Notes: a model not told the origin generated them from the sequence alone. A stretch of 64,000 bases of DNA from Argentina anserina (GCF_933775445.1 NC_065878.1:12969395-13033394); one strand, 5' to 3'; shown: positions 47,001 to 57,948, counted from the first letter of the stretch. Program-made: numbers and translations.

Positions 47001-47138
47001 ATCAAATGTAGACGGTGCGTTGTGCTCTTTTTCCATTCGATCAAGCTTTTGTTTTTACCCAAGAGGTTTTTATTTTGCTTAACAAGGTTTTTACCAAGGC
47101 AACGATGTGTGCACCATGCAACCTAGGCATGAGACACA

Positions 47139-47146
47139 AGGGGGAG
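47139..47146 (+). other. Copia polypurine tract
   Basis: AAGGGGGAG immediately precedes the right LTR. Confidence 0.75.
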
Positions 47147-47330
47147 TGTTCTGGAAGAATTACTATTCTATCCTTGTGTGTGTCTTAGCCTAATAGGTTT
47201 CCCGTTAGGAGATAGATTAGCATCTCCGTAATAGATTAGGACTCTGAATCCTACGGGATTTTGGTTTTGTAAATGCCTATATATATGCCACCATATCATT
47301 CAATAATACACAGTTATTTATCCTGAAACA
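47147..47330 (+). repeat. Copia right LTR, 184 bp
   Basis: Begins TGTTCTGGAAGAATTACT and ends TTATCCTGAAACA. Confidence 0.9.
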
Positions 47331-47725
47331 TAACCACAAATATGCTAAATTTAACCAACATTTCCATATTAATATTCTCTTTATTTGTTCTTCGGATATA
47401 TATATATATTGTAATAACCCTAAATTTCAAACATTTTAGTTTGATTTGGAATTCTATAAAATTTCGAATTTTATTAGAATGAACGTAATTGGTTGCGACG
47501 TTAGTAAACGAGAAAAGGAAACGTTCTCGGAACGTTTAAATTGAAAAACGTTACATTTCCGTAACGTTTATATCGACTTTTATTCCGTCGATCGGTTGCG
47601 AAAACTTCCTTCACGAAAGTTGTAGAGCTCGTCGATACGAGTGCGTGGACATGTGACACGTTCAAATCGGACGACGGATGTAAAAGTTATTAACGTCGGA
47701 AGTTAGTTTCCGATTTGGAAACGAG

Positions 47726-47733
47726 TATAAATA
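47726..47733 (+). promoter_or_regulatory. TATA box of the LTR-like element
   Basis: GAGTATAAATAGAATG is followed about 25 bp later by AGGGTTTCC and a pyrimidine-rich stretch, a usual core-promoter layout. The inverted copy keeps a similar TTTTTATACCC with GGAAACCCTAA. Confidence 0.5.
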
Positions 47734-48622
47734 GAATGATTTGTGATTAGGGTTTCCACTTTTGGAAACCCTCAGTTTCTCTCCGCCTCCCTCTCACTTT
47801 CTCTCTCTCTCACCCGACCCTCTCTTCCTCCCTCCCTGCCGAATCGCTCCCTCCCCGATCACCGCCCTCAGACCTTCGTGGATTAGACCGCCACCCTCTA
47901 CGGCCTTGCGAGCTCCCCCGCGAACGACCCCGAGTCCTCCGCTCCGTACCTCGCCGCCACGAGCTTCAACCAGAACCAAGCTCGGAGCTTACCGCCGCAC
48001 CTCGCATCGTCACCGACGAAGATAGGGCACGAGGACTAGCTCGCTGTCGCCGCATCTCCTACTCCACCTGCGACCAAGCAAAGTGCGGATCGAAGCACCA
48101 TCACGCCCTCGGCTCGATTCGACTCCGCCGTGCTCACGAGCCTCTCCGGTGGTCTACACGGCATCGCTGCACCCCCACGAGGTAAGGGTTTGATTGATAG
48201 ATCGATTGATGTACTTGATTGATGAATCGGAGGGGGAGGAGATTTGGGGTTACCGCCGCCTAGAGGCGGCGCGTGGGGGTGAGTAGGGTAGCGTAGGAGG
48301 GATCTGAAGCCGTAGGAAGGTAGAGGAGGAGGAGGGGGAGAGTTTGGAGGCGACGGTGGCGTGATACGCGCCGTGGTTAGCCTCGGCGCGTGGGCCCCAC
48401 GTGCGGCGGTGGAAACAGTTTTGACAGAAGGGTATTTTGGTAATTTACTGTGTACGGTAAATGTAAATGTAATTTTTATTTACTACGGTAAATGTAATTA
48501 AATTTTACCTTCGGTAAATGTAAATATAAATTACTTTCAGTAAATGTAAAAAGTAATTTTGTAAAAGGGTAATTTAGTAAATTCTATTTACTGAATTTGT
48601 ATTTACATTTAAATCGTACGTA

Positions 48623-49069
48623 TACGTACAGAAATACGTATTAATATTTATACGTACAGAAATACGTATTAATATTTATACGTACAGAAATACGTATTAA
48701 TATTTATACATACAGAAATACGTATAGAATATTTATACGTACAGAAATACGTATTAATATTTATACGTACAGAAATACGTATTAATATTTATACGTACAG
48801 AAATACGTATTAATATTTATACGTATAGAAATACGTATTAATATTTATACGTACAGAAATACTTAGTAATATTTATACGTACAGAAATACGTATAGAATA
48901 TTTATACGTACAGAAATACGTATTAATATTTATACGTACAGAAATACGTATTAATATTTATACGTATAGAAATACGTATTAATATTTATACGTACAGAAA
49001 TACTTAGTAATATTTATACGTACAGAAATACGTATATAATATTTATACGTACAGAAATACGTATTAATT
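48623..49069. repeat. 28-bp minisatellite, about 16 units
   Basis: The unit contains TACGTACAGAAATACGTATT followed by AATATTTA. Two higher-order variants (ACTTAGTAATATT and GTATAGAATATT) recur in the same order, so blocks of several units have been duplicated together. The inverted copy at 62430-62530 has only scattered TACGTA words, not the array, so the expansion is specific to this copy. Confidence 0.9.
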
Positions 49070-49369
49070 GCATATTTGTACAGTATCCGTGAATAGTAAC
49101 AGTGAATAGTACCACTGAACAGTAATTTCGTAAAACCGAAAATTGCTTAACAGTAACCGATTATTACTGTTTCGGCATTTAAAGGTTTACGAAACGATTC
49201 TAAATGCTTGTCTTATCTTTTCAAGGTGATCGTTAAATCGAGGAAAGGAAATATCATCGGGAATTGTGAATTACGCTCGAGTCGATAAGGTGAGTAAAAT
49301 CTCACTTATTTACGAATCTACCCTTGCGGTGATTCCAAGATTTTTGCAAGAGATTTTAATATTGAATTA

Positions 49370-50000
49370 CGACACGTATACAATATAGTGGATTACGTAT
49401 ATATCGTATAAATGGTAATAAGTACATATATATATAGTTTGCTATATTATATACTGTTATGAATTCGTTGGAATTGGTCATTTCGAATGACGAGAATTAA
49501 ATGTTGAGCATGTGATGTGATTTTTGTACAATATGAGGTGTGATTATTGTACGTGGTTTTAACATGAGTTTGTTAAAATGTTTTGTCTTCGGACGAGTTT
49601 TGTCTTCGGACGAGTTTTTGTCTTCGGACGTGTTTATGAAATATGACATGTATACGATATAATGGATTATATATATATATTGTATAAATGGTAAATATGT
49701 ACATATATATATAGTTTGCTATATAATATACTGTTATGATTTTATCGTGATTTATGTCATTTCGATGACGAGATTTAAATATCGAGCATGTGATTTTGAT
49801 TTGTACAATATGATCTGAGATTATTGTACGTGATTTTAACATTGAGTTTGTTAAAATGTTGATTGTCTTCGGACATGATTTTTGGTACAATATGATGTGA
49901 GATTATTGTACGTGATTTTTAACATTGAGATTGTTAAAATGTTGATTTGTCTTCGGACGTGATTGGTACAATATGATGTGAGATTATTGTACGTGTTTGG
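49370..50000. repeat. Internal duplications with GTCTTCGGACG motif
   Basis: A segment of about 280 bp (landmarks TATATAGTTTGCTATAT, ATACTGTTATGA and CATGTGAT) is present near 49430 and again near 49710. GTCTTCGGACG-type motifs recur at about 49582, 49601, 49620, 49864 and 49950 together with GTACAATATGATGTGAGATT. Confidence 0.7.
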
Positions 50001-50757
50001 CAAGTCGGAACCTAGCCTTTGGCCGGGCGAAAGTTACGATACAGTTAGAGCTCTAGTCTGTCTGCCATAGTACTGCATGTGAGGTAACGGGTGGTTATCT
50101 GCTCATGGGTACTCGGTGTATTTTGGATGTTGGGTAGCGGGTGGCTATCCAATATCAACGGTGTATTACGAGAGGGGTAACAGATGTGTACCAGCGTTCT
50201 TGGTACCCGTATTATAAATGCATTGGGTAACCAGAAGGGTTACTTAATTTCCTCATGAGCGTTTTATTTCATATTTTTTTGGGTCAACCAGATGGGCTGA
50301 CCATTGGCTCATGAGGGCATTTATATTTGTTGTTTTGTGATTTTTCGTATATTTTGATATGCGAGTTACATGTTTTCATTTTACTCATACGAGCTGTAAA
50401 GCTTACCGGGTTTGTGTTTACAATCCCGGTGCACCAATTCGATGGTGTAGTGGATGACTCCGCAGGTGTAGATTAGCGGGAATTGACGGACCGCTCAGAG
50501 GACTTGAAGTGATTTACCTCCAGCTTGTGTGAGGATTTTGTGTGACTATTTTGTGAGAGATTGTGAGGATTATTACATTCCAACTTACGTAATGTAAATT
50601 ATAAATTTGGGTTGTAATAATTGTTTTTTTTTCTGAGTTGTATTGATAACTCAGTGATGATCCGCTGTGCACTTAAATGATTTCGATTTTATTGAGATTA
50701 TTTTGTGTTTAACGACTTTAGAATTTTGAGTTTTTAAGCTCGAAATTTTGGGGTCGT

Positions 50758-50761
<4 letters not shown>

Positions 50762-50797
<36 letters not shown>
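50762..50797. repeat. (TA)n microsatellite right of the LTR-like element
   Basis: About 18 TA units; a shorter TA run lies at the left flank (47397-47409), suggesting insertion within a microsatellite. Confidence 0.9.
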
Positions 50798-50801
<4 letters not shown>

Positions 50802-50927
50802 ATAACTAAGGATTGACAAATACTAGGAGGGGTCCGAACCCCTTCATGGCATAAGGTAGTTCCGTTGGTATGTGAAATGTAGTTTCTTATGAAGTCATGA
50901 TTCAAATGATCACTATGTAAGTTGCAT

Positions 50928-51452
50928 ATAGGTGGAAAACGAGTTGGTATTGTTGGGTTGGGTAGCATTGGCTTTGAAGCTGCCAAAAGACTCGAGGCCT
51001 TTGGCTGTAGGATCTCATACAACTTGAGGAGCAAGAGGCAGTCTTTGTCATATCCCTTCTATTCCAATGTTAGTGAACTTGCAGCAGAGAGTGACGCTCT
51101 CATCATCTGTTGTGGGTTAACAGACGAAACCCGGCACATGATCAATAAGGAAGTCCTATCTGCATTGGGAAAAGATGGAGTGGTAGTTAATATAGGGCGC
51201 AGGGCGATTATTGATGAGAAAGAACTGGTCAGGTGTTTGGTGAATGGAGAGATTGGAGGTGCTGGTTTGGATGTGTTTGAGAATGAGCCTCATATAGCGA
51301 AGGACCTTGTGGCAATGGAGAGTGTTGTTCTGTCTCCACACAAGGCTGTTTATACAGTAGAGTCTGTTAAGGGCGGAGGTGAAGTATTGATCGCCAATTT
51401 GGAAGCTTTCTTCTCAAACAAACCTTTGGTTACTCCAGTCAGATATGGATGA
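50928..51452 (+). pseudogene. HPR3-like copy 2, exon 2 (displaced, acceptor lost)
   Basis: This reads IGGKRVGIVGLGSIGFEAAK to a stop at 51450-51452 without interruption. It is the partner of exon 1 at 38574-39019. Where copy 3 has TTTGCAG before ATAGGTGG, this copy has GTTGCAT, so the AG acceptor is gone. The nucleotide-binding GLGSIG, catalytic Arg (NIGRRAIIDE), Glu (FENEPHI) and His (SPHKA) positions persist, although the Gly after the Arg is now Arg. The C-terminus (PVRYG) differs from the others. The preserved frame suggests recent inactivation. Confidence 0.9.
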
Positions 51453-52114
51453 ATAAATATGAATACTTGTTGATCGCGTCCATTTATATCGATGAATATA
51501 TTGAATTTAATGTTTTATAATTAGCAACTGTGGAGTCATTCTTGTGGTAACCAATTGAAATTGGTGACCGCTCAAAGACAAAAAAATCTTAGAAAATTCC
51601 AAATGAAAACTAGAGGTAATACAAGACAACTTTCTTTCCTTTTATTTCTATCTCAACAGCAAAAACTGGTTTGAACAATGCTTTTATTTGGAGTTTAATT
51701 TTGTATCCCAGTGGCTGATACTGGTACTAGTCCTGCAAATATAGGATTTTTAGTCTTGTTAACCAAATTTAGTGCGAGTTTTCATATACAGTTCCCTGGA
51801 TACTTGGAAAGCCATATTTGATTAAACTAACAAAGCTACAGGAAGGGAGCCTTGCGGGTGGGGAGATATGGTGGTCATCGGAGCAAGCTTTCTGGTGGGG
51901 AGGTTGTGCTGTTTAAGCTAACGCAGTAACGCTAATCCAAATAGAGGGTATTTTGCCACTCACATCGATCAATTCAGAGCTCAAATTTATAAGGATGCAC
52001 CGTATGTGTTCTTCTAGCTAGGAAGTTTTATAAAAATCTGAGTTCTCAGAGAGAACACACGTTATCTAGTAATGATACAAGATGATCTTTTTACCCGATT
52101 AAGTAAGATCTATT
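51453..52114. other. Spacer downstream of HPR3-like copy 2
   Basis: No gene or clear repeat was found. Confidence 0.4.
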
Positions 52115-52509
52115 ATCATAAGAGAAAATGCACCGCAGACCTATAAGACGTCAAAGACCATACTGCATGGCAAGAAAGTAAAAAGCTGTCATGCACCGCA
52201 ACATTTTTACCAGACTAATTCTGTGATCGACCAAGCTGAAAAGCAAGACTTGCCTCCCTATTTGTTGCCCGACTTACTGCTAAAAACCATGTTGAAATTG
52301 GCAGTTGTACTCTCTACAACCCTTAATTGACTTACACGTGCATCCATTCTTTTTTATTTAATAGAATTAATTAGTTTTTTTATTGATATGAGAGGCACTA
52401 CTTGCCTTCCTGCGGTGCATGTAAAAGTGACTAACAAAATTGGGAGGCCATGCTCTTCCTTTTGCCCCTGTCTATTGACATTTGGGGTGCATTTGCTCTA
52501 ATAAGTTAT
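52115..52509. mobile_element. Possible MITE with nested inverted repeats
   Basis: The left end ATAAGAGAAAATGCACCGC and the right end, inverted, TTATTAGAGCAAATGCACC are related. A second inverted pair lies inside (TCATGCACCGCAAC near 52190 and CTGCGGTGCATG near 52410). No coding sequence is present. Target duplication is uncertain. Confidence 0.5.
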
Positions 52510-53599
52510 TTTTTCCCGATTATAACTGAATTGTTCAGTGGTGCTGTAGTGGTTCCAGTTTTCGAAATGCCCCACCTCTATATATTTTTTTCTTGAGATC
52601 AAATTGTGTGGTATCATCCAATGACTAAAAACTTGAAAAAATCCACGATATATATTGGTGAAATTTTCTTTTTATGAGGGTTTGATATATCTTTTATAAG
52701 GAAAAAGAGAATGCTTTGAGGGAGAATCAAACCGTGGTTCGAGGGGTGCAAACCACTCCAATTCAAGTTTGTAAGCCCTGCCAACAAGCTTGCTTACAAA
52801 TATCTTGTAACCATCTATATATATATATGATCAATAATGTATTTAATATTTTTACACTTTTCTCTAAATATCGATATTTCCAATGAAATTTCTAATTTTT
52901 GAACGATTTATATTTCTTCGAAACGTGATATTTTAGTCTTTGATCTCAACTAAGTTATTTTTTTCCTACATTTAATTATTCACCTATAAGTCTATTTTTA
53001 ACTACTTTATAAAAATAAAATTACTCTGAATACATGCATTTTGGATGCATTGTTCAATCTTTGCACAATATATTTGAAGCTCTACTCAAGGAGACGACGA
53101 ATACAGTAAATATTTTATACCTCATAGATCTTTTTTAAACAATCATGCAATTTCGTGTTCAATATATTATATGTATAAAAACAATAGATGTTTAAAGTAT
53201 TTTTTTTAAAGAATTCTCAACAACTATTTCACCAAAAATTGCTACTACTTTCTATAGAGTAGTGTTTGTACAAGGTTACCGTATGAAATATAATAGATAA
53301 TAATTATTTGAATCATTTCTGAAAGTTTCATTTAGAATTTCCATGTTTTTCTTTAATTTCCCATCAATTTTATTAATATTTTTTTGAAATCGATATTTCC
53401 TCGAAATTTTCATCGAATTTCTAATTTTTGGAACCTCTATATTTCTGTTCTCATCGACATTTTAGTCCTTGGTATCATCGGTGACAGATTCGTATTAGAA
53501 ATCTTGTCAAAATATTTTAGGAAATATTATAAAATAGTATCATTTTTCATCACAAATGTAAAAATGTCACCACTTATTTTCCAATTATACAAATGTCAA
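52510..53599. other. AT-rich spacer
   Basis: No gene was found. The phrase near 52860-52950 (AATATCGATATTTCC, CTAATTTTTG) recurs in altered form near 53385-53430, a weak direct repeat about 520 bp apart. Confidence 0.4.
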
Positions 53600-54009
53600 C
53601 TCAAGTGACTAGAATTTAGAAAATAGTCAACAAGTTTGGAACAAAATTAGAAAATAGTCACTTTTAAAATATTTTCTGGACAATTTTGTCATTTCTCTAA
53701 CTATTCGTCTTTTTCTTTTTTCTTCGAATTCCGATCATAACTTTGTCATCCGGCGATAGATTTGAGCGTGGTTGATACCGTTGGAAAAAATCTCTCTCTC
53801 CTCTTTCATTTGATACCAATACCCACTCTGAACCGACCACCGTACAAGGCGCAGCAACCCTCGCAAGGAGCTGGCACCTTCCATGGTGATGATTCAAGCT
53901 ATTCCGGCAAAATTGGAGCTCAAGGCTCTCTAGTTCTAGTAATTCTCTTCATTCTGATCATACTCAAACAAATCTCATTTGAATTTTCAGATAATTTCGC
54001 ATATTTAGA

Positions 54010-54330
54010 CATTTCATCTCGGTATGCACACTACCTATCACAGTCATTGTCATACTACCTGTCACAGTCACTGTCACACATGCAATCACACCCACTGTCA
54101 CACTTGCTGTCAAACTATCTATCACAACTGATGTCACACTTGCTAACACACCCACTGTCATACTACCTATTACAACCGTTGTCACACTACCTATCATAAC
54201 TACTATCACACATGCTGTTACACTACCTATCACAACTGATGTCACACCTGCTGCACACTACCTATCACACCCGTGTTGTCACATTACATATCACACCCAT
54301 TATCACATTGTTTTATGTGACTATATTGTG
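54010..54330 (+). repeat. GTCACA/TATCACA minisatellite array
   Basis: Variants of CACTACCTATCACA plus CCCACTGTCACAC alternate about 15 times. It is followed by the spacer beginning GTGAGAAGAATAAGAAG. Confidence 0.8.
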
Positions 54331-54444
54331 AGAAGAATAAGAAGAATAATGACTAGAGATAATGAACCTTAATTTGTATACTGTTATATGATCTCGAACT
54401 TCTTAAATCAACTCATACGATCCAAATATCGACATTAATATGGT

Positions 54445-54885
54445 GTCACACTACCTATCACAGCCGTTGTCACACCTGCTGTCACACTAGCTATCACAGC
54501 AGCTGTCACACTAGCTGTCACAACCATTGTTGCACTCTTGCACACACCTGTTACACCCAATGTCACATTATCTGTCACATCAACTACCACACCCCCTATC
54601 ACACCCGTTGTCACATTGTTTTATGTGACTATGTTGTGACAAGAAGAATAGAAGAATAATGACTAGAAATAACAAAACTTTGTATATTGTTATATGATTT
54701 TGAACTTCTCATATCAACTTATACGATCCAAATATCGACATTAATGTGATGTCACACCCAGAACAACACTACCTATCACACTAGTTTTCTACCTGTCACA
54801 CTTTCTGTCATACCACCTATCACATAAACATTGTTTTGTGACAGGTAGTGTGACGGCTAGGTGATAGGTGGTGTGACCCTCATTG
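54445..54885. repeat. GTCACA arrays around a second spacer copy
   Basis: The array at 54445-54630 (CACAGCCGTTGTCACACC and similar) is followed by the spacer (54630-54750). A further array then turns into its complement at 54835-54885 (GTGACAGGTAGTGTGACGG), giving a foldback end as in copy A. Confidence 0.75.
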
Positions 54886-55715
54886 TAACATAGTCATCCC
54901 TTTCACAAATCCCACAAAACTGATATTCTCACTACCCTTTATCAACATAGTTGATAGCATTCACAAAATCACATAAATATAAAGAATTGAAGAAATGAAA
55001 ACCAAACAAATTGCTATGGGCACCCATGGCCATCTCTCTGCTCTAGGGCTGATAGTAAATCAGCTTCGTGCGTCTAGCCAAAGCGCCGACAACGTCGCAC
55101 AGTGCTATCCAACCGAACTCTCCTCGAATCTCGCTGGCGAAGTACAAGCACGAGTCAAACTAGACCTTAGCACTGCCCACCGATACCAGAAATCGGCTCA
55201 CGCGCTGACACTGAAATTCCCAAAAACCCAGCGAATATGTGTAACACAAATCAGCTGCAAACCTCTACCTTTGCCAACCTCCACATGTCCTCAATCTTAG
55301 CCCACAGTCGATTCCAACGTCGACCTCTGCCGATGCGTGGCCAGTGTGGCTCTTCTCGATCTTCATGAGAAAATCCAAGGAATATGACGACAGCCGTCGA
55401 AGAGCAACGCCATTGAGTATCATCTGGGCTTGTTCATCGGAGTCAAGGTCCGTCGGAAGGCCTCATTGATCAAGGAGAGACCGGATGATCGACGAGATCG
55501 ATGCTTTGAAGTAAAAAAGTGGAGAAAATGAAAGTTTAGTTCTCTGGGGAGAAATCTCGGGAAAAAGAGGGTGACAACGTTGTAATTTTTACAAAAATCA
55601 GGAGTAACGGTTTAAGAAGTCTTATTAGGGGAATAATTTCTAATTTCTAAATTTTATTTGACTATTTTCTAATTTGATGTATGAAATATGACTTTTTTTT
55701 ATAAAAAGCCCAAAA

Positions 55716-56013
55716 TTTTATCTCACCCGTAAATTGTAATTTCTCTCCGATCAACAGCTCCATTATTTCGAACGTGAGTATGAGGTTACACACCAATTCG
55801 GCAAGTCTAGTTATTTATTTATTTCTTTTAGATACATCAACAAGTCAAGTTATTGTTGTTAGAGAAATATTACACTTATTGTCGCCCGCAATAACTTGGT
55901 TGACGTGAAGGTTACCAAACCTCTATTTTCAGTCATTAGTTTCCAGTGTTTGGTTCTTTGTGCTTCCAGTAATTTAGGTACAACAGCCAAACTGATCTTG
56001 ATATCTCAATGGA
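55716..56013. other. HPR3-like copy 3 upstream region
   Basis: AT-rich sequence between the repeat element and the start codon. It would hold the promoter if the copy is still transcribed. Confidence 0.35.
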
Positions 56014-57422
56014 ATGGCCAAATTGCCAAACCTCCCAGAAGTGCTGATTATCAAACCACCACCCGCCTTCACATATTTCGAATCCGACTTCACCCAAAAG
56101 TTCAACATCCTCCGAGCATGGGAATCCCCACTTCCTCACCACCCACGCCCAATCAGCCAAAGCGCTCCTCTGCCGCGCCATAACTCCTGTCAAAGCCGAT
56201 CTCCTCCAGCTGCTACCTTCCCTGAACCTCGTGGTGTCTGTCAGCACCGGCGCCAACCACGTTGAAAAAGCAGAGTGCCGGCGGCGTGGGATTGCGGTGA
56301 CCGATGCCGGAAATGCGTACTCGGAAGATGTTTCTGATCTCGCTGTTGGGTTGTTTCTCGATGTGCGTAGGAAGATTTCAGCAGCTGATTGGTATGTGAG
56401 ACGTGGGCTTTGGTCTAGCAAAGGAGACTATCCTCTTGGTTCCAAGGTCTTTAGTTACTTCCACCCTTCTTTAAATTACTGATCTTTTATGTGTTTAACT
56501 GCATGAGGAAGTTAAAGTTTGGAACTTTAGGATATTAGGATTTGAGTTGACTGCAGTGCTTTGTTTGGCATTGGGAAACGGGAACTGGCTATTTAGAGAT
56601 GACTTGGGTTGGATTTGTTCTAGTCCCATCTCCTCATCCAAATGGGATTTGTGGGTCTGTTTATCTTGTTGAATATAGTAGTTGCAGTTTGGTTAGGTAA
56701 TGTGGCTAGTAGAAAATGTACCAAACCTCATCTCTTCAGTGAAAATCTAATAACTGGTAAACTAGTGTATCCTCTGATGGCATGTATTAAACCATCACAA
56801 TAACTTTTGTCATATGAAGATACGTCAAGATAAATGTGTCAGGATTACTCAGCTTCAACTTGTGATTTGTCATTGTCAACTATATTATTTGCAGATAGGT
56901 GGAAAGCGAGTCGGGATTGTTGGATTGGGAAGCATTGGCTATGAAGTCGCCAAAAGACTTGAGGCCTATGGCTGCATCATTTCATACAACTCGAGGGAAA
57001 AACCATCTTTGGCATATCCATTCTATTCCAATGTCTGTGAACTTGCAGCTAATAATGATGCCCTCATCATCTGTTGTGCACTGACAGACCAAACCCGCCA
57101 CATGATCAACAAGGAAGTCATGTGTGCATTGGGAAAAGATGGGGTGGTAGTTAACATAGGGCGTGGGGCAGTTATTGATGAGAAAGAATTGGTCAAGTGT
57201 TTGGTGAATGGAGAGATCAGAGGTGCTGGTTTATATATTTATGAGAATGAGCCTCATATACCGAAAGAGCTCGTGGCAATGGACAATGTTGTTCTGTCTC
57301 CACATAAGGCTGTTTATACACTAGCGTCTTTCAAGAGAGGGAGTGAAGTAATGATCGCCAATTTGGAAGCTTTCTTCTCCAATAAACCTTTGGTTACTCC
57401 AGCCATGGATGAAAAAGTATGA
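56014..57422 (+). pseudogene. HPR3-like copy 3 (frameshifted exon 1)
   Basis: Exon 1 spans 56014-56446 and exon 2 spans 56895-57422, with a 448-bp GT-AG intron. The start MAKLPNLPEVLII is intact, but against copy 2 about 14 bp are missing after WESPLP (near 56132). This removes the LDQFL equivalent and shifts the frame; the correct frame is seen again from before STGANHVEKAECRRRGI to PLGSK. Exon 2 is fully open and keeps GLGSIG, catalytic Arg (NIGRGAVIDE), Glu (YENEPHI) and His (SPHKA). The conserved LDVFENEP reads LYIYENEP, losing an invariant Asp. As written it cannot give a full enzyme; an assembly error in exon 1 is the alternative, but the lost Asp argues for real decay. Confidence 0.85.
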
Positions 57423-57483
57423 TTATATTGCTAGTTCAGTTTTCCTGTATATTGTGTCAAAGCTACAATACTTATGTTCTACT

Positions 57484-57940
57484 TAATGTTTTAAAAAACT
57501 CGTCTCAAGGCTCGTCTGAGGCTTAAAAAGCTTAAGGCTATTTACATAATGTATATGTTTTTCGGTCTAGGCACTAAGGCTTAAAAGCTCACGTTTTTTA
57601 CGTCTTATGTTACGTTTTTCACGCCTTTTACACATTTTTATTACACCTTAGAAAATAATTTTTTTAGGTATATTTTATATTTATTTATATAATGTGTTTA
57701 ATTTGATGAAAATTATCTAAAACGTTTGGATTATGAATTTCATTATATCTAAATGTAATAAATTGGTAAGTTCTTATGTATATTTGTTCTTTTTGTATGT
57801 GTATAATTATATTTTACACATTTAACTACTAATTTTTTATAATATAAAACTTACGCCATATGCGCCTCAAGTTTTAAGACTCAAGGCTCAAGGCTCTCAA
57901 GAAAACGCCTTGGGGTATGTCTTCGCTTTTTAAAACATTG
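57484..57940. mobile_element. hAT-type MITE, 457 bp, perfect 8-bp target duplication
   Basis: GTTCTACT flanks the element at 57476-57483 and 57941-57948 without mismatch. The ends read TAATGTTTTAAAAA and, inverted, CAATGTTTTAAAAA. The subterminal regions repeat AAGGCTC and GGCTTAAAAAGCTTAAGGC-like words in both orientations. It carries no genes. It is the cleanest insertion in the window and lies about 60 bp after the HPR3-like copy 3 stop codon, probably in its 3' UTR. Confidence 0.9.
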
Positions 57941-57948
57941 GTTCTACT

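Larger units (their letters stand above)
40613..47330 (+). mobile_element. Ty1-copia retrotransposon, full length but decayed
   Basis: LTRs at 40613-40775 and 47147-47330 are nearly identical apart from about 20 bp (GCATCTCCGTAATAGATTAG region) present only in the right LTR. The primer-binding-type motif CGTTATCAGAAC follows the left LTR and a purine tract precedes the right LTR. Flanking 5-mers are TAACT and TAACC, a one-mismatch target duplication. The interior carries gag/integrase/reverse transcriptase/RNase H remnants in copia order, all broken. It lies in the intron of HPR3-like copy 2. Confidence 0.9.
47410..50761 (+). mobile_element. 3.35-kb LTR-like element (probable solo LTR), copy 1
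   Basis: The left end reads TGTAATAACCCTAAATTTC and the right end, inverted, reads TGTAACGACCCCAAAATTTC. Such TGTAACGACCC...GGGTCGTTACA termini are common in plant gypsy LTRs. TATAT flanks both sides, but this lies in a (TA)n tract and is weak evidence. The element has a TATA box (47726), a GC-rich transcribed-looking start with CT repeats, a 28-bp tandem array and a repetitive right third. It lacks gag/pol. A truncated, inverted copy lies at 61197-63893, confirming it as a repeat family. A large non-autonomous TIR element is the alternative reading. Confidence 0.72.
39107..50868. mobile_element. Possible outermost TIR element (CAGTGGCGGAAC ends) enclosing the copy 2 nest
   Basis: The left end reads CAGTGGCGGAACTGGATT and continues to AAACCCTAAGGGGGTC. 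The right end, inverted, reads CCAACGGAAC followed by ATGAAGGGGTTCGGACCCC. Both are recognisable worn versions of one terminus. Everything between is accounted for by other elements, so this may be the first arrival in the intron. No target duplication was identified. Confidence 0.4.
53600..55715 (+). mobile_element. GTCACA-repeat family element, copy B
   Basis: The left end carries two copies of TTAGAAAATAGTCAA. The right end (about 55660-55680) carries the complement TTGACTATTTTCTAATTTG-like sequence, giving an inverted terminus. The left 200 bp match copy A (TTTGAGCGTGGTTGATACCG here). The centre has three GTCACA arrays (54010-54330, 54445-54640, 54750-54885) separated by two copies of the roughly 120-bp spacer. 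The right part (54990-55560) is GC-richer, differs from copy A and may be acquired; its open frame at 54995-55300 is unrecognised. No transposase is present. Confidence 0.55.
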
